Source: an uncultured Lachnospiraceae bacterium (GTDB lineage Bacteria > Bacillota > Clostridia > Lachnospirales > Lachnospiraceae). From it: a DNA stretch of 64,000 bases. A model generated the notes under the pieces. The model saw only the letters and a list, made by a program, of their open reading frames with translations, did no database searches and was not told the DNA's origin. Positions within the stretch are counted from its first letter, which is position 1; the number at the start of each line of letters is the position of its first letter. The stretch is taken from contig CANQRR010000006.1 of assembly GCA_947626285.1 (NCBI GenBank), forward strand, positions 1-64,000, in the 5' to 3' direction. This document shows, one piece after another, positions 1-7,896 of the stretch. A program made the translations under genes and the position numbers.

Positions 1-33
1 TCTGGATAAAAATCGGTCATGGAATCGAAAAGT

Positions 34-58
34 GGTGCCGGAGATTATCTCCGGCACC
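34..58. terminator. Hairpin, probable terminator of an upstream gene
   Basis: Positions 34-44 pair perfectly with 48-58 (11 bp) around a 3-nt loop. The following T-rich stretch is weak (agctttgtct), so this may be a terminator for a gene left of the window rather than a strong intrinsic one. Confidence 0.5.
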
Positions 59-77
59 AGCTTTGTCTACAGTCTGA

Positions 78-96
78 CTGAACCAACTTGGTTCAG
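78..96. promoter_or_regulatory. 19-bp perfect palindrome, operator-like
   Basis: CTGAACCAACTTGGTTCAG is a perfect inverted repeat with 9-bp arms around one base. It ends 28 bp before the start codon of the next gene. Its size and symmetry suit a dimeric MarR- or HxlR-type repressor, but no such regulator lies nearby in the window, so the ligand and protein are unknown. Confidence 0.5.
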
Positions 97-124
97 AAAT
101 AATAACTTTTAGGAGGGACTACAT

Positions 125-517
125 ATGGAACGAGTGGTCAAATTTTTAAAGGATGCGGAGGTATATTATCTGGCGACGGTGGATGGAGATCAACCGAGAG
201 TGCGCCCGTTCGGTACGGCGCATGTCTTTGAGGGCAGGCTCTACATTCAGACCGGAAAGGTGAAAGATGTGTCGAAGCAGTTGATGGCGAATCCGAAGGC
301 GGAGATATGCGCGTTCAAGGACGGCGAGTGGATTCGCGTCGCGGGAGAGCTGATCGAAGACGATCGCGTAGAGGCAAGGCAGTCTATGCTCGACGCTTAT
401 CTGTCGCTGCAGAATATGTACGCTGCGGACGACGGCAATACGCAGGTGTTCTATTTCAGGAATGCCACGGCGACCATCAGTGCCTTTACGCATGAGCCGG
501 AGGTTATCCGTTTCTGA
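125..517 (+). CDS. Pyridoxamine 5'-phosphate oxidase-family flavin-binding protein
   Basis: A 130-residue protein with the short split-barrel form of the PNPOx-like family. The N-terminal half carries the typical pattern of a helix, then YYLATVDGDQPRVRPFG, then a strand ending in LYIQTGK and VSKQLMANPKAEIC. Such proteins usually bind FMN or F420-like cofactors and reduce small molecules; the substrate cannot be told from sequence. The start is supported by an AGGAGGG ribosome-binding site 8 bases upstream. A perfect 19-bp palindrome sits just before the gene, so repressor control is likely. It is followed closely by an alpha/beta hydrolase gene and may be co-transcribed with it. The family call is secure; the physiological role is not. 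Confidence 0.85.
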   Translation: MERVVKFLKDAEVYYLATVDGDQPRVRPFGTAHVFEGRLYIQTGKVKDVSKQLMANPKAEICAFKDGEWIRVAGELIEDDRVEARQSMLDAYLSLQNMYAADDGNTQVFYFRNATATISAFTHEPEVIRF

Positions 518-565
518 TGTCGGGGATTGGCGGTTGAAAATATATTTTCTGAGGGGAGTAAAGGT

Positions 566-1174
566 TTGAAAGTTGTTTTCCTTCACGGATTAGGGCAGAC
601 AGCGCGAGATTGGCAGACGGTTATTGATTCCACTTTGCTGCCTAATGTGGATTGCCTGGAGCTTTTTTCACTGACAAAAGGAGATATTACGTATCCGAAT
701 ATTTTAGCAGGATTTGAAAAAAGCTACGAAGATACGACGGATCCGTTTGTGCTCTGCGGGCTTTCTTTCGGTGCAATTCTGGCGTTGGACTATACGATCC
801 GGCATCCGGACAAAGCAGCCGCCCTCATTCTGATCGGCGCGCAGTATAAAGTTCCAACTTTGCTGATCGATCTTCAAAATCTTATATTCCGCCTTATGCC
901 AGGCAAATCCTTTGACAGCATGGGTCTGTCAAAGCGCGACACGATTCGGTTATCACATTCCATGCGATCGTTGGATTTCAGCCATAAGTTGGGCGAAATA
1001 GTCTGTCCGGTAAGCATTGTTTGCGGCGAAAAGGACAATGCAAACCTGAAGGCATCCAGACAACTGAAAGCTTTATTGCCGCATTCAGAGCTGCACATCA
1101 TTCCGGACGCGGGGCATGAAGTCAATAAATCTGCGCCGGAGGCTGTTTCCGACATCATTATGAAATTCATTTGA
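566..1174 (+). CDS. Alpha/beta hydrolase
   Basis: A 202-residue serine hydrolase of the alpha/beta fold. The N-terminus has the oxyanion-type VVFLHGLGQ motif. The nucleophile elbow is GLSFG, the acidic residue is in CGEKDNA and the histidine is in DAGHEVN, so the triad looks complete. I chose the TTG at 566 because it begins directly at the conserved first strand and follows a GAGGGGAG ribosome-binding site; an in-frame TTG at 527 would add 13 residues with no clear site. It is probably in one transcript with the PNPOx-like gene 48 bases upstream. It looks cytoplasmic, with no signal peptide. The substrate (ester, lactone or peptide) is unknown. Confidence 0.75.
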   Translation: MKVVFLHGLGQTARDWQTVIDSTLLPNVDCLELFSLTKGDITYPNILAGFEKSYEDTTDPFVLCGLSFGAILALDYTIRHPDKAAALILIGAQYKVPTLLIDLQNLIFRLMPGKSFDSMGLSKRDTIRLSHSMRSLDFSHKLGEIVCPVSIVCGEKDNANLKASRQLKALLPHSELHIIPDAGHEVNKSAPEAVSDIIMKFI

Positions 1175-1231
1175 TGTCAAGGATTATTCAAGGAAGTTGT
1201 GAAAACGGAGAAATAGGAAAACTGCAAACGC

Positions 1232-1260
1232 TGTGAAGTCCGAAAAACAAGGACTTCACA
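1232..1260. terminator. Covarying 10-bp hairpin with T-run, copy 1
   Basis: Arms 1232-1241 and 1251-1260 pair perfectly over a 9-nt loop and are followed by a T-run. This would end the alpha/beta hydrolase transcript. The same hairpin recurs at 3161-3189 with a compensatory base-pair change, which supports a conserved RNA or DNA structure. Confidence 0.65.
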
Positions 1261-1276
1261 AATTTTTTGAAATTAA

Positions 1277-1303
1277 TTAGCACTCGCCTCTTATTAGCGT
1301 TAA
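1277..1303. promoter_or_regulatory. Decayed CIRCE-like element, copy 1
   Basis: The left arm TTAGCACTC is a perfect CIRCE arm, the spacer is 9 bases, and the right arm TAGCGTTAA matches the consensus at 6 of 9 positions. A TATACT box lies at 1317-1322, but the TTGACA of copy 2 is missing here. A terminator-like hairpin follows at 1330-1362. It looks like a degenerate duplicate of the clpB promoter module. The rest of the 1175-1485 gap shows no gene. Confidence 0.5.
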
Positions 1304-1329
1304 TCGGCCTTTATCTTATACTGTCAAAT

Positions 1330-1366
1330 GCCGCAGAGTCGGATTCCCGGGATTTCTGCGGCTTTA
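1330..1366 (+). terminator. Terminator-like hairpin
   Basis: GCCGCAGA at 1330-1337 pairs with TCTGCGGC at 1355-1362 and is followed by TTTAATT. It lies just after the -10 box of the decayed promoter copy and would stop transcription entering the AT-rich remnant region. Confidence 0.5.
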
Positions 1367-1485
1367 ATTCGAACAATTTATCGGTATGTGATTAGTAGGG
1401 GATTGCAAATAGAGGAAGTGTATGTAATAATGAATTGTACGGATAGAGCGATTTATTTCACTATTGCTTAAAGAGGCGAAGATAG

Positions 1486-1776
1486 ATGCTGAAAAACAAT
1501 ATTGAAGTTGATGAAAAAGAGAAATGTATGTGTAGGAATAATGATTATGTATTGGATGACGAGGTGAAGGAGAAAATTCATCTGTATTTTGAGCAACAGA
1601 CAGCAACGAAGGATGAAAACTTTGCAAATGGCAGATTAGTAAGAAATCTTTATGATGATTTAATTATGAATCATGCACGACGAGTGATAAACACTAAGAA
1701 TCCGGGACGTGAGGAGTTATCTATAATTAAAGCGGAAGACTTTACGTTTGCTGAAAAATATGGAGCAGGAAGATAA
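1486..1776 (+). pseudogene. C-terminal remnant of a SpoVK/CbbX-like AAA ATPase
   Basis: A 96-residue open frame whose middle (FEQQTATKDENFANGRLVRN, then LYDDLIMNHARRV) resembles the C-terminal lid of CbxX/CfqX- and SpoVK-type AAA ATPases, where a conserved ENFGNxRxVRNLF motif precedes a helix and a final IxxEDF motif (here IKAEDF). Walker A, Walker B and sensor 1 are all absent, and no upstream continuation is visible, so this is a fragment of a family normally several hundred residues long. Base composition is AT-rich compared with clpB next door, suggesting transfer. The last 17 bases overlap the start of an HsdM-tail remnant in another frame, so two unrelated decayed ends are fused here. 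It could be expressed as a small protein, but no good ribosome-binding site is seen. Confidence 0.6.
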
Positions 1777-1894
1777 GCAGGAGAAATTTGACATCATAAA
1801 GTTAAATGCGGAGATCGAAGAAATCGCTGCTCATGAGTGAGCGCTGAGGGAAGAAAAAACGAAGATTACTGCGGAAATCGAGGGGAATGTATGA
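1760..1894 (+). pseudogene. hsdM: Remnant of the type I restriction-modification methylase (HsdM) C-terminus
   Basis: Frame 1760-1840 reads through a 26-residue stretch ending IIKLNAEIEEIAAHE, then hits TGA. The same frame continues to 1894 as ALREEKTKITAEIEGNV. Joined, this resembles the alternating charged coiled tail at the end of many HsdM proteins (LNAEIxEIxxxExxLRxxIxxIxxEIEG). The final TGA overlaps the ATG of rhuM as ATGA, the coupling expected within an R-M operon, where rhuM genes are often found. Upstream the frame closes at once (stop at 1724-1726), so the methylase body is gone. The identification rests on a short low-complexity tail and could be coincidence, but the overlap with rhuM supports it. 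Confidence 0.5.
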
Positions 1895-2952
1895 GCAAGA
1901 GGAAAAAAGAGGTCAGCATCGTCAGGTCTTCTGCGGCGGAATATTTGACTTTTATTACGGCAACTGGCGAAAGCGATGTAAATGCAGTCTACTATAATGA
2001 AAACGTTTGGCTCACTCAGAAAATGATGGGGCTACTTTATAATGTGGAAACGCATACGATTAATTATCATTTAAAGAAAATCTTTGCGGACGGTGAGATA
2101 GATGAGGCATCAGTTATTCGAAAATTTCGAATAACTGCCTCCGATGGCAAAAACTATTTGATGAACCACTATAATCTGAGCGCGATCATCGCTGTTGGAA
2201 ATAAAGTTGATTCACCGAGGGCCGTTCAGTTCAGAAAATGGGCGAACCATATCATCGAAGAATATACAGTTAAGGGATTTGCCATGGACGATGAACGTCT
2301 TAAAAATTTTGGGACGATTTTGACAAAAGATTATTTCGAAGAGCAGCTGCAACGTGTTCGAGAAATTCGTTTGTCCGAGCGAAGATTTTATCAAAAGATT
2401 ACAGATATTTATGCTACCAGTGTCGATTATGATTCAAATGCAGCTACCACCCGACTGTTCTTTGCACGGGTACAAAATCAACTACATTGGGCTATTCACG
2501 GAGAAACTGCTGCCGAAGTAATCTATCATCGAGCCGACAGCGAAAAAGAGCATATGGGATTAACAACGTGGAAAGATGCACCAGATGGAAAAATACAAAG
2601 ATTTGATGTTGTGGTTGCAAAAAAATATTTGACAGAGCAGGAGCTTTCCGCTATGGCAAGAATTGTCAATGCATATCTAGATTTGGCAGAAATGCGGGCA
2701 GAAGAAAATATCCCAATGACTATGGAAGATTGGTCGGAGCAGTTTGAAGGAATTCTTCGTTTGAGCAAAAAGGACATTTTAGAGAATGCCGGTAGCATCT
2801 CTGCCCAAATTGCGGAGGAACATGCTTTGAGCGAGTTTGAAAAGTATCGGGTAAAACAGGATAGGCTCTATCAGAGCGACTTTGATCGCGTTTTATTGAG
2901 AGAAAATATAATTGAGGTTTCGGGAAAAGAAAGCGAGGAGGATGACAATTAA
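1891..2952 (+). CDS. rhuM: RhuM family protein
   Basis: A 353-residue protein with the RhuM-family pattern: an N-terminal region with VWLTQKMMGLLY, then THTINYHLKKIFADGEID, then YLMNHYNLSAIIAVGNKVDS and VQFRKWANHIIEEYTVKGFA, followed by a helical C-terminal half. The family is named from a Salmonella pathogenicity-island gene, is widespread on islands and inside type I R-M loci, and has no firmly established biochemical activity. I start it at 1891, where ATG follows AGGGGAAT; an earlier in-frame ATG at 1837 lies inside the HsdM remnant. Length is normal and the frame is intact. No hsdS, hsdR or integrase is next to it, so it appears stranded from a lost R-M operon. The AT-rich composition suggests horizontal origin. 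Confidence 0.8.
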   Translation: MSKRKKEVSIVRSSAAEYLTFITATGESDVNAVYYNENVWLTQKMMGLLYNVETHTINYHLKKIFADGEIDEASVIRKFRITASDGKNYLMNHYNLSAIIAVGNKVDSPRAVQFRKWANHIIEEYTVKGFAMDDERLKNFGTILTKDYFEEQLQRVREIRLSERRFYQKITDIYATSVDYDSNAATTRLFFARVQNQLHWAIHGETAAEVIYHRADSEKEHMGLTTWKDAPDGKIQRFDVVVAKKYLTEQELSAMARIVNAYLDLAEMRAEENIPMTMEDWSEQFEGILRLSKKDILENAGSISAQIAEEHALSEFEKYRVKQDRLYQSDFDRVLLRENIIEVSGKESEEDDN

Positions 2953-3100
2953 AATAATAAAATTTTCATAAAAAGTTTTTAGGAGTGCTGTGATTAAGCG
3001 TTGGGAATTTGTAATTCGTGGAATTTTGTAGTATTAATTTGAAATTTTAGTAATTGGTTTTTCGACAAATATGCCGATATTCTTTGAAGACGTATATGCA

Positions 3101-3120
3101 ATTGGTGTAAAATTGGTGTA
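3101..3120. repeat. Tandem ATTGGTGTA direct repeat
   Basis: ATTGGTGTA occurs at 3101-3109 and again at 3112-3120, an 11-base period. It sits in the AT-rich, gene-free stretch between rhuM and the clpB promoter (2953-3160), where I see no other feature. It could be a regulator half-site pair or part of an island end. Confidence 0.3.
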
Positions 3121-3160
3121 GTAAGCCTAAAAAATGGGGGAAATGAAAAGTTGCGACCGC

Positions 3161-3189
3161 TGTGAAGCCCGCAAATCCTGGGCTTCACA
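3161..3189. terminator. Covarying 10-bp hairpin with T-run, copy 2
   Basis: Arms 3161-3170 and 3180-3189 pair perfectly over a 9-nt loop, followed by AAATTTTTG. Compared with copy 1 (1232-1260), one pair in the stem has changed from T-A to C-G on both sides. It would insulate the clpB promoter from upstream transcription. Confidence 0.6.
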
Positions 3190-3205
3190 AAATTTTTGAA
3201 ATTAA

Positions 3206-3248
3206 TTAGCACTCGTCTCTTGACAGTGCTAACAATGTGTGTTATAGT
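3206..3248 (+). promoter_or_regulatory. clpB promoter overlapped by a CIRCE operator
   Basis: CIRCE spans 3206-3232: TTAGCACTC, 9-base spacer, CAGTGCTAA (one mismatch in the right arm). The -35 TTGACA at 3220-3225 lies inside it, and TATAGT at 3243-3248 follows with a 17-base spacer. HrcA bound to CIRCE would therefore block RNA polymerase directly. No CtsR-type heptad repeat is seen. Confidence 0.88.
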
Positions 3249-3283
3249 GCGGTTGGAACATGGGGAAATGAGGAGGTGGCTTT

Positions 3284-5878
3284 ATGAATTTCAGTAAATT
3301 TACGCAGAAATCAATCGAGGCGGTCAATGATTTGGAGAAGATCGCGATGGAGGCAGGCAATCAGGAGATCGAGCAGGAGCATCTGCTGTACGCGCTGCTG
3401 ACGCAGGAGGAAAGTCTGATCGGCAAGCTGATCGAGAAGATGGAGATTCAGCGTGAATATTTTGAGAATAGAGTCGAGCAGGCGATCAACGCGCGGGTGA
3501 AGGTCTCCGGCGGGAATCCGTATGTGGGGCAGTACCTGAACAAGGTTTTGATCAGCGCGGAGGACGAGGCGAAGCGCATGGGCGATGAGTATGTGTCCGT
3601 GGAGCATTTATTCCTTGCGCTTCTGAACAATCCGAGTCCGTCGATGAAGGAGATATGGAAGGAGTTCGGCATCACGAAGGAGCGTTTCCTTCAGGCGCTC
3701 TCGACGGTGCGCGGCAATCAGCGCGTGACTTCGGACAACCCGGAGGCGACCTACGACACGCTGAATAAATACGGGCAGGACCTCGTCGAGCGGGCGCGCA
3801 AGCAGGAGCTTGACCCGGTGATCGGGCGCGACGCGGAGATCCGCAATGTCATCCGCATTCTGTCGAGGAAGACGAAGAATAATCCGGTGCTGATCGGTGA
3901 GCCGGGCGTCGGCAAGACTGCGGCGGTCGAAGGGCTGGCGCAGAGGATCGTCAAGGGCGATGTGCCGGAGGGCCTGAAGAATAAGAAGATCTTTGCGCTC
4001 GACATGGGCGCGCTTGTGGCGGGCGCGAAGTACCGCGGCGAGTTTGAGGAACGGCTGAAAGCGGTACTCGAAGAGGTGCGCAAGAGCGAGGGCGAGATCA
4101 TTCTCTTCATCGATGAGCTGCATCTGATCGTCGGCGCAGGCAAGACCGAGGGCGCGATGGACGCCGGCAACATGCTCAAGCCGATGCTGGCGCGCGGCGA
4201 GCTGCACTGTATCGGCGCGACGACGCTGGATGAGTATCGCAAATATATCGAGAAAGATCCGGCGCTGGAGAGGAGATTCCAGCCGGTGATGGTAGACGAG
4301 CCGACCGTGGAGGACACGATCTCGATCCTGCGTGGTCTGAAGGAGCGCTATGAGGTGTTCCACGGCGTGAAGATCACGGACAGCGCGTTGGTGGCGGCGG
4401 CTACACTGTCGCACCGCTATATTTCTGATCGGTTCCTGCCGGACAAGGCGATCGACCTCGTGGACGAGGCGTGCGCGTTGATCAAGACGGAACTGGATTC
4501 CCTGCCGACGGAGCTCGATGAGCTGCAGCGCAGGATCATGCAGATGGAGATCGAGGAAGCCGCGCTTAAAAAAGAGACCGATAAACCGAGCCATGAGCGT
4601 CTGGAGACATTGCAGAGGGAGCTGGCTGAGCTGCGCGACGAGTTCAATTCGCAGAAAGCGCAGTGGGACAATGAGAAGAAAGCGGTCGAGAATCTGTCTG
4701 TGCTCCGAGAGCAGATTGAGGCGATGAACAAGGAGATCGAGCTGGCACAGCGCGAGTACGACCTGAACCGTGCGGCGGAGCTGCAGTACGGTGAGCTGCC
4801 GAAGCTTCAGCAGCAGTTGGCGATCGAGGAAGAAAAAGTCAACAGCCGCGAACTGTCGCTCGTGCACGAGAGCGTCACTGAGGAGGAAATTTCGAGAATC
4901 ATTTCCCGCTGGACCGGCATCCCGGTGTCGAAACTGACGCAGGGCGAGCGCGCGAAGATCCTCGCGCTCGACGAGCAGCTGCACAAACGCGTGATCGGGC
5001 AGGACGACGGCGTGGAGAAGGTGACGGAGGCGATCCTGCGCTCGAAGGCCGGGATCAAGGATCCGACCAAGCCGATCGGATCGTTCCTCTTCCTCGGGCC
5101 GACCGGCGTCGGCAAGACCGAGCTCGCGAAGGCGCTCGCGGAGAACCTGTTCGACGATGAACAGAATATGGTGCGGATCGACATGAGCGAGTACATGGAG
5201 AAGCATTCCGTGTCCCGCCTGATCGGAGCGCCTCCCGGATATGTCGGGTACGAGGAGGGTGGTCAGCTTACCGAGGCGGTGCGCCGCAAGCCGTATTCCG
5301 TCGTGCTCTTCGACGAGGTGGAGAAAGCGCATCCGGACGTGTTCAACGTATTGCTGCAGGTGCTCGACGACGGCCGTATCACCGATTCGCAGGGGCGGAC
5401 CGTGGACTTCAAGAACACGATCCTGATCATGACGTCGAACATCGGCTCGCAGTTCCTGCTTGAGGGCATTGAGCCGGACGGCAGTATTCGTCAGGAAGCG
5501 CAGGACATGGTGATGGAACAGCTCCGCGCGAGCTTCCGGCCGGAGTTCCTGAACCGCCTCGACGAGATCATCATGTTCAAGCCGTTGACGAAGGACAACA
5601 TCGGCAATATCATCGATCTGATGGTGGCCGACCTGAACAGGCGCCTTGAGGCCCAGGAAATAAGTCTTCGACTGGACGACGACGCAAAAGACTACATCAT
5701 CGAGGGCGGCTACGATCCGGTCTACGGAGCGCGCCCGCTGAAGCGTTATCTGCAGAAGAATGTGGAGACACTGGCGGCCCGGCTGATCCTCTCCGGAGAG
5801 GTCGGCATGGAGGACACGATCGTGTTCCGCGTGAAGAACGGGAAGCTGACGGCGGAAGTGGAAAAAACGCAGGCGTAA
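3284..5878 (+). CDS. clpB: ATP-dependent disaggregase ClpB
   Basis: An 864-residue Hsp100 chaperone of full family length that rescues aggregated proteins with the DnaK system in the cytoplasm. In order it shows the Clp N-terminal repeat domain (about 1-145), first AAA module with Walker A GEPGVGKT near residue 206, the long middle coiled-coil domain (about 410-520) that separates ClpB from ClpC and ClpA, second AAA module with GPTGVGKT near 605, and the ClpB C-terminal domain. It lacks a ClpP-docking loop that I can recognise. The ATG follows GAGGAGG. A CIRCE element overlapping a strong promoter indicates HrcA heat-shock control. It is transcribed alone or with the small DUF4250 gene 73 bases downstream. 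A long reverse-strand open frame inside it is a composition artefact. Confidence 0.98.
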   Translation: MNFSKFTQKSIEAVNDLEKIAMEAGNQEIEQEHLLYALLTQEESLIGKLIEKMEIQREYFENRVEQAINARVKVSGGNPYVGQYLNKVLISAEDEAKRMGDEYVSVEHLFLALLNNPSPSMKEIWKEFGITKERFLQALSTVRGNQRVTSDNPEATYDTLNKYGQDLVERARKQELDPVIGRDAEIRNVIRILSRKTKNNPVLIGEPGVGKTAAVEGLAQRIVKGDVPEGLKNKKIFALDMGALVAGAKYRGEFEERLKAVLEEVRKSEGEIILFIDELHLIVGAGKTEGAMDAGNMLKPMLARGELHCIGATTLDEYRKYIEKDPALERRFQPVMVDEPTVEDTISILRGLKERYEVFHGVKITDSALVAAATLSHRYISDRFLPDKAIDLVDEACALIKTELDSLPTELDELQRRIMQMEIEEAALKKETDKPSHERLETLQRELAELRDEFNSQKAQWDNEKKAVENLSVLREQIEAMNKEIELAQREYDLNRAAELQYGELPKLQQQLAIEEEKVNSRELSLVHESVTEEEISRIISRWTGIPVSKLTQGERAKILALDEQLHKRVIGQDDGVEKVTEAILRSKAGIKDPTKPIGSFLFLGPTGVGKTELAKALAENLFDDEQNMVRIDMSEYMEKHSVSRLIGAPPGYVGYEEGGQLTEAVRRKPYSVVLFDEVEKAHPDVFNVLLQVLDDGRITDSQGRTVDFKNTILIMTSNIGSQFLLEGIEPDGSIRQEAQDMVMEQLRASFRPEFLNRLDEIIMFKPLTKDNIGNIIDLMVADLNRRLEAQEISLRLDDDAKDYIIEGGYDPVYGARPLKRYLQKNVETLAARLILSGEVGMEDTIVFRVKNGKLTAEVEKTQA

Positions 5879-5951
5879 TGTGTGCGCTGTCTTGTGACAG
5901 TCATTTTCAGAAAGAAATCAGATGATAGAAACGGAAAGGCGGATGATGACG

Positions 5952-6128
5952 ATGAATTTACCACAGGATCCGATCATGCTCTTGAGTTATGTGAACACGC
6001 AGCTTCGCGACAACTACGGTACGCTTGACGACTTCTGCGCGAGCGCTGGCATACCGCGCGAGGAGCTGGAGGAAAAGCTGCGCGCGGTAAACTATGAGTA
6101 CGACGAAGAAGAGAATTGTTTCCGCTGA
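5952..6128 (+). CDS. DUF4250 domain protein
   Basis: A 58-residue protein that fits the DUF4250 family of Clostridia: MNLPQDPIMLLSYVNTQLRD, then a central DDFCASAGIPREELEEKL segment that looks like a small helix-turn-helix, and a YEYDEEENCFR end. I start it at 5952 because the conserved MNLP motif is the family N-terminus and a GGAAAGGCGG site precedes it with good spacing; in-frame ATGs at 5922, 5943 and 5946 are alternatives. No function is established for the family; the HTH-like core suggests nucleic-acid binding, which is inference. It lies between clpB and a terminator shared with the converging MATE gene. Confidence 0.8.
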   Translation: MNLPQDPIMLLSYVNTQLRDNYGTLDDFCASAGIPREELEEKLRAVNYEYDEEENCFR

Positions 6129-6204
6129 GACCAGACATATGAGTGTTGATAGTCAGCAATCAGCCTGCGGCCTTAAGCCCTGCCGCGTAAAAAAGGGAAT
6201 AGAA

Positions 6205-6236
6205 AGTCCTCGGAGACCCTACCTCCGGGGACTTTT
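6205..6236. terminator. Bidirectional intrinsic terminator
   Basis: Arms 6205-6215 and 6223-6233 pair over 11 bp (one G-T) with a 7-nt loop. T-rich sequence follows on the plus strand, and on the minus strand the hairpin runs into the run of T opposite the A-tract at 6188-6204. It serves the convergent DUF4250 and MATE genes. Confidence 0.8.
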
Positions 6237-6239
6237 GTC

Positions 6240-7619
6240 TCACATTTCCCCCAGCGGCTGAATTTTCTGGCGGTAGATGCGCCGGAACAGGATCAGCGAT
6301 ACCGCGATCGACATGATCTCGGCGATCGGGAACGCCCACCACACGGCGTCGAGGCCGAAGGTCAGGGCAAGCGCGAGCGCGCAGGGCAGCAGCACCAGCA
6401 GCTGTCGGCAGACGGATACGATCAGACTGTACACGCCGTTGCCGAGCGCCTGAAAGACGGAGCCGATCACGATGCAGAACGGCGCGAACAGGAAGCTGTA
6501 ACTGATCGTGCGCAGCGCCTTGCAGCCAATCGAGAGCATCTCGTCGGACGCCTCGAAGAAGCCGAACAGGACCTCCGGGATCGTCTGGAACGCGAGCAGG
6601 CCGAGCATCATCATGCAGAACGCCGCGACGCAGCCGATCTTGACGGCGTCCGTGATACGCTTCTTCTGCCGCGCGCCGTAGTTGAACGCGATGATCGGCA
6701 CGATGCCGTTGTTCATGCCGAAGACTGGCATGAAGAAGAAGCTCTGGAGCTTGAAGTACACGCCGAACACGGCAGCTGCCGTCGAGGAGAACATCAGCAG
6801 GATCTTGTTCATGCAGAACGTCATGAGCGAGCCGATGGACATCATCAGGATCGAGGGCACGCCGACTATATAGATGGTCTTGACCGTAGGCCAGTGGAAG
6901 CGCATCTTTTTTATGGAAAGCTCGATCTCCTTATTTTTGCGGAAGTTGAAATAAAGCCCGAGGAGCATCGCGACGATCTGGCCGAACACGGTAGCGGCGG
7001 CGGCTCCGGCCACGCCCATCTTCGGGAAACCGAAGTAACCGAAGATCATGATCGGGTCGAAGATGATGTTGATGATCGCTCCGGTGCCCTGCGTGATCAT
7101 TGTGTAGAAGGTTAGACCCGTGGCCTGCAGCAGCCGCTCCATATTTACCTGCATGAAGACGCCGATCGAGAGAATGCAGATGATGCTCATGTACTGGAAG
7201 CCGTATTCACGGATCTGCGGGTCCGGCGTCTGCGCGGCGAAAAACAGGCGCGAGCCGAAGATACCGACCAGCGCGAACACGAAGTAGCTGCAAAGGGTCA
7301 GGAGAATGCTGTTGTTTGCGGCCCTGTTCGCCTGCTCATAATTTTTTTCGCCAAGACTTCTTGAGAGCAGCGCGTTGACGCCGACGCCCGTGCCGGAGGC
7401 CACCGCGATCATCAGGTTCTGGATCGGGAAGGCGAGCGACACCGCTGTAAGGGCGTTCTCATTGACGCGGGAGACGAAGATGCTGTCCACGACATTGTAC
7501 ATCGCCTGCACGAGCATCGAGAGGATCATCGGAAGCGACATCGTGAAAAGCAGCCTTGGGATCGGCATGACGCCCATCTTATTCTCTTCTCTCGGCGTTT
7601 CAGTAAATTCAGTTGCCAT
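6240..7619 (-). CDS. MATE family multidrug/cation efflux transporter
   Basis: A 459-residue polytopic membrane protein with the twelve-helix MATE layout and internal duplication. Diagnostic stretches are the N-terminal LPMILSMLVQAMYNVVDSIF, followed by NALTAVSLAFPIQNL and GTGVGVNALLSRSLGEKN. MATE proteins export organic cations, drugs or flavins in exchange for sodium or protons; the substrate here is unknown. The chosen ATG is at 7619, preceded on the minus strand by AAGGGG; a downstream ATG at residue 15 is possible. It is a single-gene unit ending at a bidirectional terminator. A perfect 15-bp palindrome lies just upstream of its start. A second, distinct MATE gene lies at 44257-45615. Confidence 0.93.
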   Translation of the reverse strand: MATEFTETPREENKMGVMPIPRLLFTMSLPMILSMLVQAMYNVVDSIFVSRVNENALTAVSLAFPIQNLMIAVASGTGVGVNALLSRSLGEKNYEQANRAANNSILLTLCSYFVFALVGIFGSRLFFAAQTPDPQIREYGFQYMSIICILSIGVFMQVNMERLLQATGLTFYTMITQGTGAIINIIFDPIMIFGYFGFPKMGVAGAAAATVFGQIVAMLLGLYFNFRKNKEIELSIKKMRFHWPTVKTIYIVGVPSILMMSIGSLMTFCMNKILLMFSSTAAAVFGVYFKLQSFFFMPVFGMNNGIVPIIAFNYGARQKKRITDAVKIGCVAAFCMMMLGLLAFQTIPEVLFGFFEASDEMLSIGCKALRTISYSFLFAPFCIVIGSVFQALGNGVYSLIVSVCRQLLVLLPCALALALTFGLDAVWWAFPIAEIMSIAVSLILFRRIYRQKIQPLGEM

Positions 7620-7642
7620 ATTATTCGAAGCCCCTTTCTTTA

Positions 7643-7657
7643 TACTATTTAATAGTA
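7643..7657. promoter_or_regulatory. 15-bp palindrome upstream of the MATE gene
   Basis: TACTATTTAATAGTA is a perfect inverted repeat, 24-38 bases before the MATE start. It overlaps a likely -10 region on the minus strand and could be a repressor site, as is common for drug exporters. No regulator gene is adjacent. The rest of 7620-7796 shows nothing else I can name. Confidence 0.35.
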
Positions 7658-7796
7658 GGAAAAATGTCTTAAGAGAAAGATCAGTTGCCGCTCAGATCGG
7701 CCATCGCCGGAATGCCGCCTGAAAAATTGCAGAAAATTATGTAGAATAGCGGCACTTGCTATTGTATAAGGAATAAAAAATATTGTCAATGCTTTC

Positions 7797-7825
7797 TTGA
7801 CAAAGCAGGGACGAGCCGTTATACT
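7797..7825 (+). promoter_or_regulatory. tyrS promoter
   Basis: TTGACA at 7797-7802, a 17-base spacer and TATACT at 7820-7825. Transcription would start near 7832, giving a leader of about 118 bases before tyrS. Confidence 0.85.
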
Positions 7826-7858
7826 TGGGACAAAGCTGTGAAGGGAATACGGGATCTG

Positions 7859-7896
7859 ACTCTCGTCCTTATGAGAAGTAGGGCGGGAGTTTTTTG
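7859..7896 (+). terminator. Attenuator-type terminator in the tyrS leader
   Basis: Arms 7859-7868 and 7881-7890 pair over 10 bp (two G-T) with a 12-nt loop, followed by six T. It lies between promoter and gene. The 3' arm (GCGGGAG, 7883-7889) is also perfectly complementary to CTCCCGC at 7915-7921, allowing an alternative fold. There is no T-box core sequence (AGGGUGGNACCGCG) and the leader before the hairpin is too short for T-box stem I. Confidence 0.65.

Noticed and set aside
1837-1890. Upstream start of rhuM at 1837
   Set aside because: This stretch translates within the HsdM remnant and lacks a site; ATG 1891 has AGGGGA in front of it.
1364-2990. Active mobile element or prophage around rhuM
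   Set aside because: No integrase, transposase, terminal inverted repeats or phage genes are visible; only remnants and rhuM.
3608-5332. Long minus-strand open frame inside clpB
   Set aside because: It runs opposite a clear ClpB and is His/Arg/Leu-rich with no family pattern. GC-rich codon use produces such antisense frames.
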